Source of the DNA: Turbatrix aceti
Lineage: Eukaryota > Nematoda > Chromadorea > Rhabditida > Panagrolaimidae
Direction: 5' to 3'
NCBI GenBank assembly: GCA_963969345.1
Contig: OZ017768.1
Coordinates: 10,208,193 to 10,272,192, forward strand
DNA: 64,000 bases
A model generated the notes under the pieces. The model ran no database searches. It worked only from the letters and a program-made list of their open reading frames with translations, and was not told the origin of the DNA. Positions within the stretch are counted from its first letter, which is position 1; the number at the start of each line of letters is the position of its first letter. Positions 48,449 through 61,700 of the stretch are shown piece by piece. The position numbers and the translations under genes were made by a program.

Positions 48449-49554
48449 ATGCCGTCGGCAAAGATACTGCAAGTCTCGCCAAACCGTATAGACAATCTCC
48501 GTGCCAAGCTGCGTGTCCGAAACCAGCGCCTTATCAATGTGCTTTCTGAGTTCTTCGGCACCGCTGTGTTCATATTTTTTGGCCTTGGTATTGTTTTCAC
48601 GCTCGTTCTCGGCAAGGAAAAGCTCAACACATGGATCAGCGTCAACATCGGCTGGGCATTTGCACTCGTGATTTGCGTTCACATGTGCGCTCACACGTCA
48701 GGTGGTCAGTTCAATCCGGCCGTGTCCTTCATGTTGTATCTGTTTGGAAAGCTTTCGTTCCTGGATTGCGTTCTCTACTCCATTGCCCAGACTTTGGGGG
48801 CCTTTGTCGGTGCTGCTACTACTTACCTCATGTATTACGGTAAGTTGGCAAAAATTCCATAAAATTGGTCTGACCACAAAAATTATTTTAAAAAAAAAGA
48901 GATTTTCGTGGTAAGACCTGAGAATTTCATGGGGAAACTTTTATATTTAAAAATAAAAAAATGTCCAAATTTTAGATCAGGTAAAATTCCACCTGGGAGC
49001 GACAAAAGCAGTCTCCGGAAAGGCAGCATCGGCGATCCTCTTCTGCTCCTACGCCCCGGAGCACGTGTCCAACTTCGGAGCCTTCATTGACCAGGTCATG
49101 GGCACGTGCATGCTGTGCATGTTTGTAGCCGCAATCATCGACAAACGCAACCGCATTCCCGGCTTCCTGCACCCGAGTCTCTTCGGCTTCACCCTCATCG
49201 CCATCGGCATGTCGTGCGGCTTCAACCTCGGCTACCCCATCAACCCCGCCCGTGACTTTGGACCCCGCATGTTTGCCTACCTCATTGGTTACGGTAGCGA
49301 AGTGTTCTGGCACCACAACTACTACTTCTGGATCCCAATCGTTGCTCCCATGGTTGGAGCAGCTCTCGGAGGAGCATTGTACTACCTCGTCGTTGGTCTT
49401 CACCTCCCCGACGATGAAGCTGAGCCCGCTGTTGTGCTGCTTGCTGACCGGAATGGAAAAGTGCCCGAAGAGCACTATGTGAGTTTCCGCAAAAAAACGA
49501 AATTTGCAAGGCGTAAATAGTTGTTATCTTTGCAGGAGCCACCGTATCCTTGAT
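48449..49554 (+). CDS. Aquaglyceroporin (MIP family channel)
   Basis: Three exons, 48449-48839, 48976-49478 and 49537-49554, join in frame to 303 residues. It is a six-helix channel with the two hallmark loops: GGQFNPAVS (N89, P90, A91) and YPINPARDFGPR (N220, P221, A222, then R223 and D224). Asp after the second NPAR is the mark of glycerol-conducting aquaporins, as in GlpF and C. elegans AQP-1/2/3/7/8. It should pass glycerol and water across the plasma membrane. Only the last five residues (EPPYP) come from the third exon. Reading through its donor would instead add about 14 residues, so alternative C-termini are possible. The promoter carries a TATA box. An inverted, broken copy lies immediately upstream. 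Confidence 0.94.
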
Positions 49555-49720
49555 CTGGAGTGTGTAAAAGTGAACACTACATCCAGAAGTCACTCGGCAT
49601 CACCATCGAAGACACTGAAGTACAAAAAAAAACACCGAACCAAACCATAACAACCCGATTTTTCGGGTTATCTCATTTTTGTAATTGAAATTACCGTAAT
49701 CGTAGTAGTTGAAGAATGTA

Positions 49721-49726
49721 AATAAA
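49721..49726 (+). terminator. Poly(A) signal of the aquaporin gene
   Basis: AATAAA lies 167 bases after the stop codon. Confidence 0.55.
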
Positions 49727-50561
49727 TCTGTACAGTCCTTACATCACTGATGATAACATGTCTATCGTAAAAGCCAAAATTAGAACTGTTTGCATGAATT
49801 ACGGTACCTGCCAGTCGTAACCCAAAAAAACATCATATATGATGTAGCATCCACAAATTTCAATTTTTGCAAAAAAACTGTTTTTTTGGTGTTCTCCGTT
49901 AAAAACTTTTTTTTGTGTTCTAACATGTGTCACGGCCTAATTAACAAGTTCAAGTAGCGCCGCCAACTGATATTACTACGACCTGATCCCGAATGATCAA
50001 CTGATACAAGGTCACACACACGAATAAATGTATTATTGCATGTTCTTCGCGATTGACAGAAATTGTACTCCTCCCAACAATTTTTGCTTCCCGCTGGTAC
50101 CAGATTCAATGTAGTTCAATTAAGACTACATAATGGCAAGTGCGGAATGTACTAAACTAGGGCGTAAACTGGTTTGACAAGGAGCCACGTGGCTCATGCA
50201 TGTTCATGTACTCGAGACCAAGTTGCGGTCTTGCATGGGCTCGGCGCCAGAACAACAATGTTTTCAACATGATACAACATTGCGGGAGGGTTGCAAAGAG
50301 AAGAAAAATTTACGATACTTTTGACATCTTGATCATGTGTCAAAACAAAAAAAAATATGTTGCAAAATCTAAACAATAAAAATATTCGTGGAGGGTCTGA
50401 ACACGAAAGTTTGGTAAATGATCGTTTCCATTCATTGAGAGAAAAACAATTTCCAAAATCGTCATGTCTCCCAGCACGAAATTCATAAATCAATCTCCCT
50501 TGAACGCCAAATCAATTCCAAAATCAGCGTTTTTTACATTTTCAAAACATACAAAAGCACT
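49727..50561. other. Gene-free region between convergent genes
   Basis: This interval separates the 3' ends of the aquaporin and NDC80 genes. It is AT-rich, with no supportable exon or RNA gene. Confidence 0.5.
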
Positions 50562-53000
50562 TCAAATCGATTTACAAACCTCAACGTCTTCGTGGAATTC
50601 GTTGTTCCGCCTGACGGCCTTCTCCAGAACAGTCAACAAGTAGCCCTGCTGTTGTTCATTAGCCACCTGAACTTCTTCGAGTTGCTCGATGGCACCTTCC
50701 ATAAAGGCATCAGTCGCCTCGTCGATGTCCTGGACACGATGTCGGTGCTCAGACTCGACACGTAGGATCTCCTTCGACAGCTCCGACGACCGCAACGTGC
50801 TCGCGTGGACCTCGGCTTTGAGCTTCGCAACTGCGTCCGCTTCGAGACCGCGTTTTTCGATGATCACCGATTCCTTTGCGTCGAGCTCCGCTTTTTGCAG
50901 CCGGTAATTCTCGATTTCGTCTTTGACAGATTTCAGCGCTTTGGTGCATGAACTTTCGATTTCACGTTTCCTCTGTTCGGAGAATCCGATTTGAGATTCG
51001 TAGTTCTGGGCTTTGGCGTCGAGAGCTTTTGACTCGACAGCGCAGGAATCAATTTGAGAATTAATAGCATCGACGAGAGCAGCAGAGATTTTTGAAAAGT
51101 TGTCGAGACACGCGACCGCATCTTCTACAGTAACCAATCGGATGTCCCCGACGAGATCGTAAACACCCATGGTCTGGGCTTCGTTTTTCGGGATGACACG
51201 CTCGGCTACGGTAACGAGGAAGTTTCCAGCTTCGTTGAACATGGCACCGACAGCCTGAAGCGCCTTCGACGACCTGCGCTGTGCTTCGGCGGGTTTGCTG
51301 ACGAGCTCCTGCTGCTGGTCAGCCAGGTCTCGGAGTTGTTCGCGGAGCATTGTGAGTTTGGAAGCTGCTTCACGCGCTTCGACGGGGGTGATTTTTTGAC
51401 TCGCGATTCGACGCTTCTTTCCGGTGTTGGAGAGGGTCACGGCTTCGCAGCGCTGCGTGATGACGTCGATTTCATTTTGTTTTCGGGTCTGGAAAGGTAG
51501 ATGATTGTAAAAATATTGTTTTTGGAAAAAACGGCAAAATAGAAAAATTTTAGAGGTGAAAATGTAAAATCCCGCAGCTAAATACGGTTTTTTCGACGTT
51601 CTCGCAACGAAAATTCAGAAGTTCGAAAAATGCGCACGAGGACATCCCGCAACGAAAATTCCAATATTCGCTACGAGAACACTCCAAATCACAAAACAAA
51701 TCAAATTTTTCCCAAATAGTCCTAAAAACCAACCAATTCGTTTTCCTTGGTCGCAATGTAGTCCCGGACGCCCTGGACGTAAAGCTCGAGGTTTTCAATA
51801 TCAGTCTGCAAATGCTGGACCGTCTGTTTCTCAACCGACAGATCCTGTTCCGCCTGCTGGAGTCTCATACGAGTCGTCTCATGCTCCCGCTTGATGTCAT
51901 TCAACTCGGAATCGTATTTGGAAAAGTCCTGATCAAAGTTGAGTTTCGCGAGCAGTCCCCGTTCTACTGCCAGAGCTTCCTCGGCAAAAGAGTGCTCTAC
52001 GTTGGGCTCGAGCAGGGATTTCTTGTAGGCCTGGGTGAAAAAGCTGTAGACGTACTGAAAATTTATATTTAAAAAAAAATGTGTGGGTGGTCATTTTTGG
52101 GGAGGGAAACTCACTCCACGACGATAACATGCAGGATCATTTTCATTCTTTGTGCCAAGAATGTCGGCAATGTCGCAAGCGCAGTCGGCTTTGATGACAT
52201 CGATCAGCCAGGAGATGGCATCGATGACCTGAGGCCACGCGTTCGGGGCTCCGACGTTTTCAAACGTGCTCTGACGCAGGGTGACCGGGTAACCGTACGC
52301 CTTGAGGATCGTCATGGCCTAAAATTGCATCACGAAGGGTTAACAATCCAGAATAGCGTTTTTTTACGACTATTCATTCTAGGAAAAAAAATATGATGAA
52401 TTCATACTGTAATTTGGTATTGAAAAAAAAAAAGATTTTTTTCGTTCAAAATAGCGTTATTTTACGATTTTTAACATTATACATCCAAAATGAAACAAAT
52501 TTGCCCCACTTCCAAGAAAATAAAAAAAACCCAACCTCAGATTGAATCTTTGTGAAGGTAAACTCCGAATCGAGATGCGAGTAGATGTACTTGAAAAGCA
52601 ACGTGAAATTGCTGATCGACGGTTGATTCACAATCTTCGGATCAATGTTGGATTCATTTTCGCCGAGAAACTGTCGAATGTTAGCCTTCTGACGCTCGAT
52701 GTACTCTCGATCCCGAATATTGCGCGTTGACTTGGCCTGTGGATGGGCAGGGCCAAGCATGCTTGACCGGGGAATGCTCAGACGATTCACGTTGGCATCT
52801 GACCTGTAAAAAGACCAAAATAACGCGATTGAAGGCAAGTAGGGATAGTAAGTTGCTTACGGTCGACAATAGCTGGCTCGACTCTTGCGATTCGGTTGCA
52901 TAGTCCAGCGACCAGCTCCAACCGCAGATTGTGGCGGTTGCGTCGTGGTACGTGGACGAGCAGGAGTTCGGAGAGAAAACGGCCAATTGGATTCTGCCAT
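50562..53000 (-). CDS. ndc-80: NDC80/HEC1 kinetochore protein
   Basis: Five exons, 53000-52861, 52803-52536, 52318-52115, 52054-51734 and 51488-50562, join in frame to 619 residues (C. elegans NDC-80 is near 590). The N-terminal about 75 residues are basic and Ser/Thr/Arg/Pro-rich, like the microtubule-binding tail. The calponin-homology domain follows: DREYIERQKANIRQFL, PSISNFTLLFKYIYSHLD, then TILKAYGYPVTLRQSTF and the signature VGAPNAWPQVIDAISWLIDV (compare GAPHTWP...LSWLID in human HEC1). Residues from about 230 to the end are almost continuous coiled coil, which pairs with NUF2. The NDC80 complex links kinetochores to spindle microtubules in mitosis. It lies 421 bp downstream of INTS6 on the same strand; that gap is long for an operon, and no clear acceptor is seen just before the ATG, so an independent promoter is likely. 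Confidence 0.95.
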
Positions 53001-53421
53001 GATGGATGGATTCAGCGACGGTAGCAAAAATAGAAGTGAACAACAGTTTGAAAAAAAAGAAAAGCGAAAATCACAAATTGAGAACAATTTTTCCCGCGTT
53101 TTTGCATTTTCGTGGTGAGACTTCCATTCTGTCGGAAAATGTGTGAATCAACGCAAAAACGTCCAATTTCAATAATTCGGTCTTTTCCGTTTTTTGAATG
53201 CACTATTTTTTTCTTTTGTGCCATTGAATGGAACAACATGCCACTTGCAACTTTCACCAGAGATTGATGCGCTTTCATGATTTTCCGATTTGTTTTCCCA
53301 AAAAATCGGTTTTCTGTAGTTTCCGTCATGTTTTTCACATCAATGCCTGTAATTCTTTCCCCAAAATATCTACACACGTTGTTTTTTAATGAGTGAGCAT
53401 AAAAATATGTTGAAATATTAT

Positions 53422-56400
53422 TTAACTCGTTGCAGACGGCGTAGCACTCGAAGTAGAAGATGATGATGATTTTTGGTGCCGGGTATGGTGTAGATGATGT
53501 GAGTGACTGTTCGCCCGCTGCTTCCGTCGAACAGTCTTCAGCAGGGTATCGAGTTTGTCGATCGATGGCATCGGTCTGTTGTTCGCTAGCCTCACCGCGG
53601 AATCCCTCGCAACCAAGATGACGTGTTCCTGGTCAGGCAGAGTCAGCGCTCCGAGGAGAGCGTTGAACTTCTCATCCATAACTTCGGGCTTTCTTCTGTA
53701 GAAATCCCGAATAATTCGAATCGCTTCGACCGCCTTGTCCTGGAGATGGCGATACGACAGACCCCCACCCGAGCCACTCGACTCGCGACGCCGCTTCACA
53801 GGCATCGGGGAAGAAGGCTCAGAGCCAGAAGCATCGTCATCGGTTGTTTCAGTTTCGTCGTCGTCGTCGGAAATCGATCGCTTGAGGCCAAGACGGTTGA
53901 AGCCGTTGATGAGGGAGGGCGAGGGACTGGCGGGGCACTCGGGAGGATAGTCGATGCCGGAGTCGTCTTCGTCGTCGCGGCGGCGATGGAGACCGGGGAA
54001 TGCGAAGGTGTCGTCGTCGTCGGCCAGGTAGGATGGGGAGGGGCACGGGGAAGAAGCGACTGATGAGATCTCGGGGGATTTACGATACCTAAATTTTTTT
54101 TAGAGTAAAAATGAAGTAAAACTGTTGAAAATTTTTATATTAGGTGTTACGATCATTTTAGTGGTTTCGCAACGAAAAAAAAACAAATTTTCGCTTCAAA
54201 ACATCGTAAATTCATAATTTCGTGCTAATAGTTTGAAGAAAATTTTGGGTACCGAAAAAACACCGAATCTCGAAAAAATCGTGTCGAGAGCTCAAATTTC
54301 AGTCCAAGACACAAAAAACCAACCTGAGTTTGGTAAAAGCAGCTGCAAAATTTGTCTTCCTGTTGGGCCCTGTCTTTTGGCCACACGACCTCACAATCGA
54401 TCCATCCGGTGCCGCAGCATCCTCGGGAACCTCGTCAACGCCCAAATTCTTCTTGTCAAGCTTGAAGGGGTTGCCAAAGGCGTTCGACTTGGTCTTGCCT
54501 TCGAAAACCTTCCTCGGCTCAGCGTATCCGATTGCCCGGAGTCTCTCTTCGTAGACCGCGTACGAGCCCATCTGCTCGATGGGTCTCGAGTGGAGGTCGA
54601 CGGCATCGTGCAGCTTGATCTTGTCGCCCGGCAGTCCGCCCTGCATGACGTGGAGATCGTTATCGCGGCCAAAAAGGGAGCAGTTGAAGCGCATCTTGGC
54701 AAGGTAGTCGATGATTTCTTCTCTGCAGATATCGGTGGGTCGTTTGAAGTACGCGGAGGGTGGCATCGCTGGTCGGGGATCGCGTTCGAGGATTATCGTC
54801 AGGGGATCACGTTCGGATTCTTTGGCTGACTGCGATATGGTAGATGGTATGCCCAGAGGATCGTGGAGGTTGAGATTTCGTGGTGAGACCTCGTCCATGC
54901 TCTGAAATTCGAGGTTTTCGTGGTCAGACCGTTTTTTGGAAAAAATTAGCTTAAATGTTTCAAAAACTGTGATTTTCGTGATAAGACATCGGTTTTTGAC
55001 CAAACCGAAGTTTTACCGGGTTTCGGTATATTTAAATTTTTATAAAAAAGTGAGTTTCGGTTTTTTTTACATTTTTGGCACTCAAAAAACACAAGATTTT
55101 AATAAAATTGGGTTTTTAGACCAAAACGTTGAAAAATTGAGTTTTTGTTCATTTTACGACTATTCTCCTCCAAATCTTCAAAAAACTCACCAGTGCGTTA
55201 GCCTCAATATTCGACCGGTTGAGTGCCTGGGTAGTCAGGGAAATGGATTCGTCCATCTCGGCTTTGAGCTGTGCCCTCGCTACGGCAATAGAATTCGACA
55301 TGTGTGGGTTGTAGTAGAGGCTTTTCTGATCGGCCAACACGTTGTACGCCTTGAGCATTGTTCGGAACGTTCCTCGATCTGTTCCTGACTAAAAAAATCA
55401 AAAAATGTGAACTTTTCAAAACCCAAAAAAAACACACCGCGTAATAGTAAAACGGAATAACGCCGAGATACTGGTTAAAACTCTGCCTGAGAGCTTCGCA
55501 TGGCTTCCCAGGCGTCTTGCTAGCCTCATAGACGAGTGGAAGACCCGCCGCGTAGTTGTACAACGTGATATACAGCAGAACAGTCCAGCGCTTAGAGCAC
55601 CTCGTAATTTCGTTGTTGGCACCCGGCATGTATTCAATTTCCTCGGCTACCATGAATCCACACGGCCAGCCTAGACCCGACATTCTGGATGACCCGTTCA
55701 CGTAGATAGGATACGTGCCGCCGAGTTCTCGCCTTGAAAGAATAAATTTGGACACCGGTGAGTATTCGATTTCGAAACGATCGTAGAGATTTGCATCTTT
55801 GAAATCAGGCTTCGGTGATGGATCGTAGGAGAAGAGGATTTCGGGATACAGTGGACGGGGTGGGAGCCGGCTCAGCTTGGAATCCGGCCAGAAGGCTTCC
55901 GGCAGCACCCAGTTGAACACGAGGTTGTCCTTGCGGTCATTTCGGGGCATTCGATGAACCCCGACGATGGATTGCTTCCATTGGAGCTCCTCGCCGGCTG
56001 GACGCGGGGGTTGAGTGCCATTTTCTGTTGATTTGCCGTTTTTGACTGAAAAAAACACTTGAAATCGTTGATAAGCAAAAACAAGCCCATAAAATCTAAA
56101 ATAAAAACTAAAATAGCAAACAATAGATCTAAAAATCATGCCACCGTAGAAAAAGTAACAAAAAGCACATCATTCTACGCTAAAAAAAGTAACAAAAAAG
56201 TTACGTTCAAAACTATCTGACTAAAAAACCCTCGTGGTCTCGAAGCGAATAAAAAATGTCCACGCAAACAACACGCATATTTTTTTTCATTCCCTTTGTT
56301 TTTTTCGCCCGAGTGCTGCCTTTTTTTCTTTCGTGCCGTTGCTTGTAAATTATAGTTTGAGGACAATAATCACACCAGTAGCATAACCAAGAGCAAAATA

Positions 56401-57717
56401 ATTAAACCAAAATCATCAAAAAATAAGCTTACGATTATTTTCCAAATCAGGACCATTGTACGACAGGGATATTCTATTTCCGATAATTTTAGTCTGTCCA
56501 ACAATGTAATCGGTGTAGAGATTGAGTTGTCGAGGATTTGAAGCGAGAAATGATGCGCCTAGAAAAAAAGGACTGATTTGGTCATTGTTGATAATAAAAA
56601 CCGCCCTACCTCCCGTAGATGTACAAAATGCGCTGAGTGGTGAGCGATCTGCTTCCATTTTTGACATCTGTGGTCCTAGGTTACGATTTGGAAATCTCAA
56701 AATGAGACCAAAGACTCGGGCATCCGAGCGATGAGGATCCACAAAAAATTCCGAATATGCGTGTGGAATTTTTTCAGGAACAAAACGTGGAACGCAATCG
56801 ATTAAAAATGCATCCGTTACGACGATGACAACTGCTGGATCTGATTGGTGGAGTTTTATGCCGTACCCCGGGCTATCCAAGTTGACACGACTCAGTGCAA
56901 TGTACCAAAATGCCCGGCCAACAGCCGTTTCAAGGCTTACGGTACCCGTAGGTCGAAGGCGTTTGAGCTGCTCCCCGAGTGCCGTTGCCGATTCCCGCCA
57001 TCCACCCTGAAAACAAATCGTTCAGTCTGGCGTGCGTGAAAATCAGGCAGAGGTTCCCCGGCTTTGTCGATAGATAAAAAAATTTGGCAATCTTTTGGAA
57101 AACAATTTCATCCCTGACTTTCCCCCATTTAATAAATTATTGCCCAGGAGGCATTGTTTTGTCAAATGAGGAGTAGTCAGTGATAAAACTGTTATCCAAG
57201 GATTGCCAAACCTTTTTTATTCTCGACAATGTTGTGCAACATTGATCAGGTCAAGATCGCTTGAGTTATTGACCACCTAGTCAGTCAATCGATCTGTCGA
57301 CCGACGACTGAATGCAGATGAGGAGAGGACACTCTCTTTTCACCCTTCTTCGCCGCCCTCTGTGCATGCGATTCAAAGCTCTGATCTGCACATATTGATA
57401 TTGCCCATTGCGTGTCCCACATCCCTCGCCCTCGATAGCTTCTTCTCTCCTTCTTGAAGATCAAAGAAAGACAATCAGATACACACCTTGATGCAATGTG
57501 GATATTCATCACACGAAATGAGCATAAACCTATCCTTAGCGTGTTCTCTAGATCGAGTCTGAAAATGAAAAACAGTAATGACGAAAACAAAAAAAGCAGT
57601 TCTAACCTTCATAATGATATCAACGACGCTTTTGCCAATATCAAGAGCAGTCGCGCCGTTGTACGCGACCTGGGCCATTGTCGCCGTATTGTCGATGACA
57701 AAGACATAGATGGTCAT
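53422..57717 (-). CDS. ints-6: Integrator complex subunit 6 (INTS6/DICE1)
   Basis: Eight exons, 57717-57607, 57558-57487, 57006-56610, 56558-56433, 56045-55438, 55388-55191, 54901-54324 and 54088-53422, join in frame to 918 residues (human INTS6 is 887). The N-terminus is a von Willebrand A domain. Its MIDAS motif is DNTAT where human has DTSAS, followed by REHAKDRFMLISCDEYPHCI, PAVVIVVTDA and STGG|ASFLAS. The middle has YPIYVNGSS and a block containing QYLGVIPFYYY. Later IEQMGSYAVYEE and NAFGNPFKLDKKNLGVDE match the conserved INTS6 segment. The C-terminus has an acidic Ser-rich region, then a helical domain (HLQDKAVEAIRIIRDFY) and a His/Ser tail. Integrator is nuclear: it processes snRNA 3' ends and attenuates paused polymerase II, and INTS6 helps recruit PP2A. 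It is divergent from MED14, with about 990 bp between start codons. The 51-base intron 3 keeps the frame open, so retention would insert 17 residues. Confidence 0.95.
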
Positions 57718-58707
57718 CGATGTAGGGGGGCAAAGACAAAACCTGTTCGAAAAAAAAGACTAGAAATGAATATTTGAACGAAACACAAGAAGACACGCGG
57801 CGGCCACGAAAGTGTCTGGCTGTTTTTGGGCCTTATATGGGCAAAACCGGGTTGTCAACAAATACGCAAATCTATTCAAAAACAAAAAAATCTTAAAAAA
57901 AAGAACAGAACTCGACAAAATAGCTAGAGAAAAATGAAACGCAAAAAGTGAACGCAAAAAAAATAAGAGCAGAGCGCGCGTTACGTTGAACGCAAAAAAG
58001 TAAAGCGAAAAGAAACGACTCAATGACTGATGCGCACGCGCTTCGTGTTGAGAGTTGCGATTTTGACCAACAGAAAACGCAAAAAAAGAGTCGTAGTTTT
58101 GATGGTTGGAGTAATATAACGCGCGCATCTTTTTTGAGTTGTTACCTTTTTGTTATCTTTTTGGGATGTTTTTTGGGTTACGTGACGTTGATAGGATGCT
58201 GGGTACGGTATATCGTAATTTAAGAGAGGGTTTTGAGTGGAATTTGAGGTTTGGTGCTTTTTATGCGATTTTTTTATCTTGTTGATGTTGTTGGGGATTC
58301 GTTGACTAGATAATAGCGTTTTGAAGGGAAGGGCTGTTGTTTTAGGATTTTCAAGGGCTTGATTATGCCCTGGACGAGGACTCGGGAAGGAAATTGGGGA
58401 TCTTGGGCTTGTAACGGGGATTTTATGACGTGTGACGCGATTTTTTATATAAAATCTTTAGTTGTTGCATAATCTGCTGAAACGCGAAATTGTGCGGTTT
58501 ACGACATTTTTATTGAACAGTTTGGGTCTTTTTTTTGTATATTTTTGACTTTTGATCTCGATTTTTGGTTTTTTTATGTTTCGCGGGTTTGATAGCTCAA
58601 AATGTTTTTTTTCATACTCAACTTTTCCAGATCTATGGCATCCGAATTACCTTTACCACAAACCGACACCTGATCTTCAGACCCATCCGTTACCAACGTC
58701 GACAGCA
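57718..58707. promoter_or_regulatory. Shared divergent promoter region of INTS6 and MED14
   Basis: This 990-bp gap lies between two start codons that face away from each other. An acceptor-like AACAG just upstream of the INTS6 ATG (minus strand) and two on the plus side (TTTTCCAG near 58630, ATCTTCAG near 58680) suggest spliced-leader addition to both. An out-of-frame ATG at 58635 opens a 12-codon upstream frame if the first MED14 acceptor is used. No TATA box stands out. Confidence 0.55.
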
Positions 58708-61700
58708 ATGATGGACGTCGAAATGACTCAGGTAAACTCCCCGACAACATCGGATCACGTGGATGACACGGCAGCGTGCGTGATACCCTCCGTTCCTGCC
58801 AACTATGGTCCGCCATCGATTAGCCTTGCTGTCATCCTTGATTTTGCAATTCAGAGGACTCTTCATGAATTTACGGTGTTGTCTGAGATTCTGCCGATCA
58901 ATGACCATCCTGATAGGAAAAAGGCCATTGTGCAGTTCGCTCACGCGACTCGGCTCATGTTTGTCAAGATTCTGGCTGTCGTCAAGTGGCTTCGGACGTC
59001 GAAGAAGTTTGAATCGCTCTCGCATATCCGGTACTACCTCGATGCGCAGGCGAGCAGCTTTATCATGGCTGCTGATCGGCTCTGTGAGCTTGCGAGAGTT
59101 GAGCTGCAGAACGCAAGGTTGGTATTTTGCCTTTTGCACTTTTTTTTTAACGGAGCAAAATTATTTCATTTTGGGGGTTTTTTACGTACGAAAGATATGA
59201 ATTTTTCCTGTATTTGTTTTTTTAGACATTAAAAATCGTTTTTTTTTTATTTATAAATTTCTAATTCGGGGTTTTTTTACGTTCTGATTTTGCTTTTTTT
59301 TTGCATTTTAACGTTCAAAAATCACATTTTTGCTTTTATGTTCAACATCGAATTTTTTTCAGTTTTTCATTTTTTTTACGTTCAAAATTCAAAAAAAAAT
59401 TTTTCAAGAAATCTTTTTAAAATAAAAAAATTTAATTTTGCCTAGTTTTTTAAAAATTGTAATTTTTTAGATTTTGGGTTTTTCACGACAAAAATTTATT
59501 TTTTTTCTATTTTAGGCTCCCAATGTTCGACGTGCCAACAGCAGTCGACATGCTGACCCGCGGAGCCCCTGGCAAGTTCCCGCTTTGCATCCGGGATGCC
59601 CTGATCCCCGAACGCAAGCTGTCTCCCAGCCAGACGAGACAGACGATCCTCATGCTCAACGAGAGACTCGTCTTTCACCTCGTCTCTGCGATGCCCACCC
59701 TGCCGAAGCGGGTCACCATCTTCCGGGTCTACAATGGAACCATAATCATGCGCGTCAAGGGAGAATTTCAAGTCCGTATCACCGTCGTTCCGACCAGGGT
59801 TCCAGAATTTTTGCTCCTCAGTGTCGCAATTCTGGTCAAAGACTACGAAATCGGTGGCGGCATGGATCTGGCGCATCCCATCCAGCTCTGCGCTCTTCAC
59901 GACCACACTCAGAAGAGAATGTCCGCGTCGAGCCAACCTTTCCTCGAGGCCTACCGTATCATGCACTCGTTCGCGCTTAATCTCCAGCTTGACGTCCTCG
60001 AGTGCCAGACAAGGAAGCTGTCCAGCGATATCGCGCCTAACTACGTCAAGGTCGAGTCCTACGACCCCTACGAAGGGTCCCTAACCGTCGTCTACTGGCT
60101 CTCATCCGACCGGCCCTCAACCGGTGGTCCGGCCTCGTCCATCGGTCCCTCAGGCTCATCCCAGGCCAGTCGGGTAACCAAAATGCTGTCCAACAGCGTC
60201 GTCTACCGTATGACGATTTTTGCGGACAAGAAAAATCTCGATGAAGGCCTCATCATCCGCCACAATCCTCCATCGACTGTCAGACTCATCGAGAGCGTTC
60301 CCATGGATCGGCATGTCTCGATGGCACGAATTCTGTCCTGCGTCATCGAAGTCAGAATCCGTGAACGACTGATTCTGACGAGAAAGCTCTTATCCAAGGT
60401 TCCACCGTATCATCACGTGAAATTGTCGGGAAATGCGACCCCAACGCTGTCGTATGAGTTGATTGTTCACGAACAGGCTTCGTCACCTGAGGAACACCTG
60501 ATTGTGTCGATCAACGCGTTCTTCGGACACATTGTTTGTCAGGTGCCGGCTTTAAAAGGTTAGTTTGGGATTTTTTTAGGGTAAAAATACAAAAAATATT
60601 TTTCTGTAAGATACACGAAAAAAATAATATTATTTATTTTTTTCGCGAAAAGAAGTAAGAAAAAGTAACGCTTTTTCTACTTTTTTAGGTCAAAAATAAT
60701 GTTATGCGGCAACGATTAATTGTGCTTTTTTTCATGCAAAGACAAAAAGTTTTTTTTCGTTTCAATACAATTTTACATTTTTTTTCCAGCCTTCTGTTTT
60801 TCATCATTTTTTAACCGTAAATCCACCATTTTAGGTCAACACGATGAACTCCGAAAACTGGAAGCCGAACTCAACGGTTCCGGACAACTTTCCACCGTTT
60901 CCGCCATCATCAGTCGCCTTCGAATCATCCTCATGATCGAGCGCTACAAACGGGCGATTTCGTGCGGCACCGTAAATCTCGTGTCTCCAGAAGAAATTCC
61001 CGGCTTTAACAAAATCAAGGGCCTCCCACCAGACAAACTGGTACTTCAGTTCCACCGGCTTGAATCGCATTATCTGGTCGTCGTATTTCTTCCATCTCTG
61101 ACAACCGGCCTGGAAGTCAAGTTCTACACGTTTTCCACCTTCCTCCAGGAAAAGCTGGCCATGATGGAGATGGATCCTTTCGTCCTTATCAGCCAGCAGC
61201 CTCTTCCGTCGTGCTACAAGCCTCTGAATATCCACAGTGCAGAGCCGGAGGCAGAGGATGGATCAGAGGCCATGGACACGTATGGATACGAGGGACACCA
61301 GCCGATGGAGGTGCAGGAACATCCTGCGAGGCAGTTTGAAGCGTCGATGGCCAATGTTTTGTATGACGGAATTCAGCCTGGAGAAGTGGATATTTTGGAG
61401 CCGAGAAAGGTTCGTTTTTTTGGAGGTTTTTTTATTATCATGGGAAAAATATGTACTTTTATAAAGATGAACGTAAAATTGTATAAAAATTTTTTTTTAT
61501 TTTTTTTTCAACGTTTTGTTATGATACTTTTTTTGCATGTAAAGTAGCATTTTTCCGTGAAAAAAATTGCTGTTTTGTACTTTTTTTTTTATAAAAAAGT
61601 GAAACAAGTTTTTTTTGTTACTGTTTTGAAAACCAAGAACTGATTTTTTTTTCTCAAAAAGAAAAAAAAACTGATGCTTTTTTTTCAACAAACATTTTTT

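Noticed and set aside
53001..53421. INTS6 and NDC80 as an operon
   Set aside because: Same strand, but the 421-bp gap is long for a nematode operon and no clear acceptor precedes the NDC80 start.
53623..54063. Long plus-strand frame opposite INTS6 exon 8
   Set aside because: It is the antisense shadow of the GC-rich coding exon; the minus frame carries the conserved protein.
58552..58707. N-terminal extension of MED14 starting MISIFGFF
   Set aside because: The extension is AT-rich, lies before two good acceptors and has no resemblance to MED14; the start at 58708 fits the family better.
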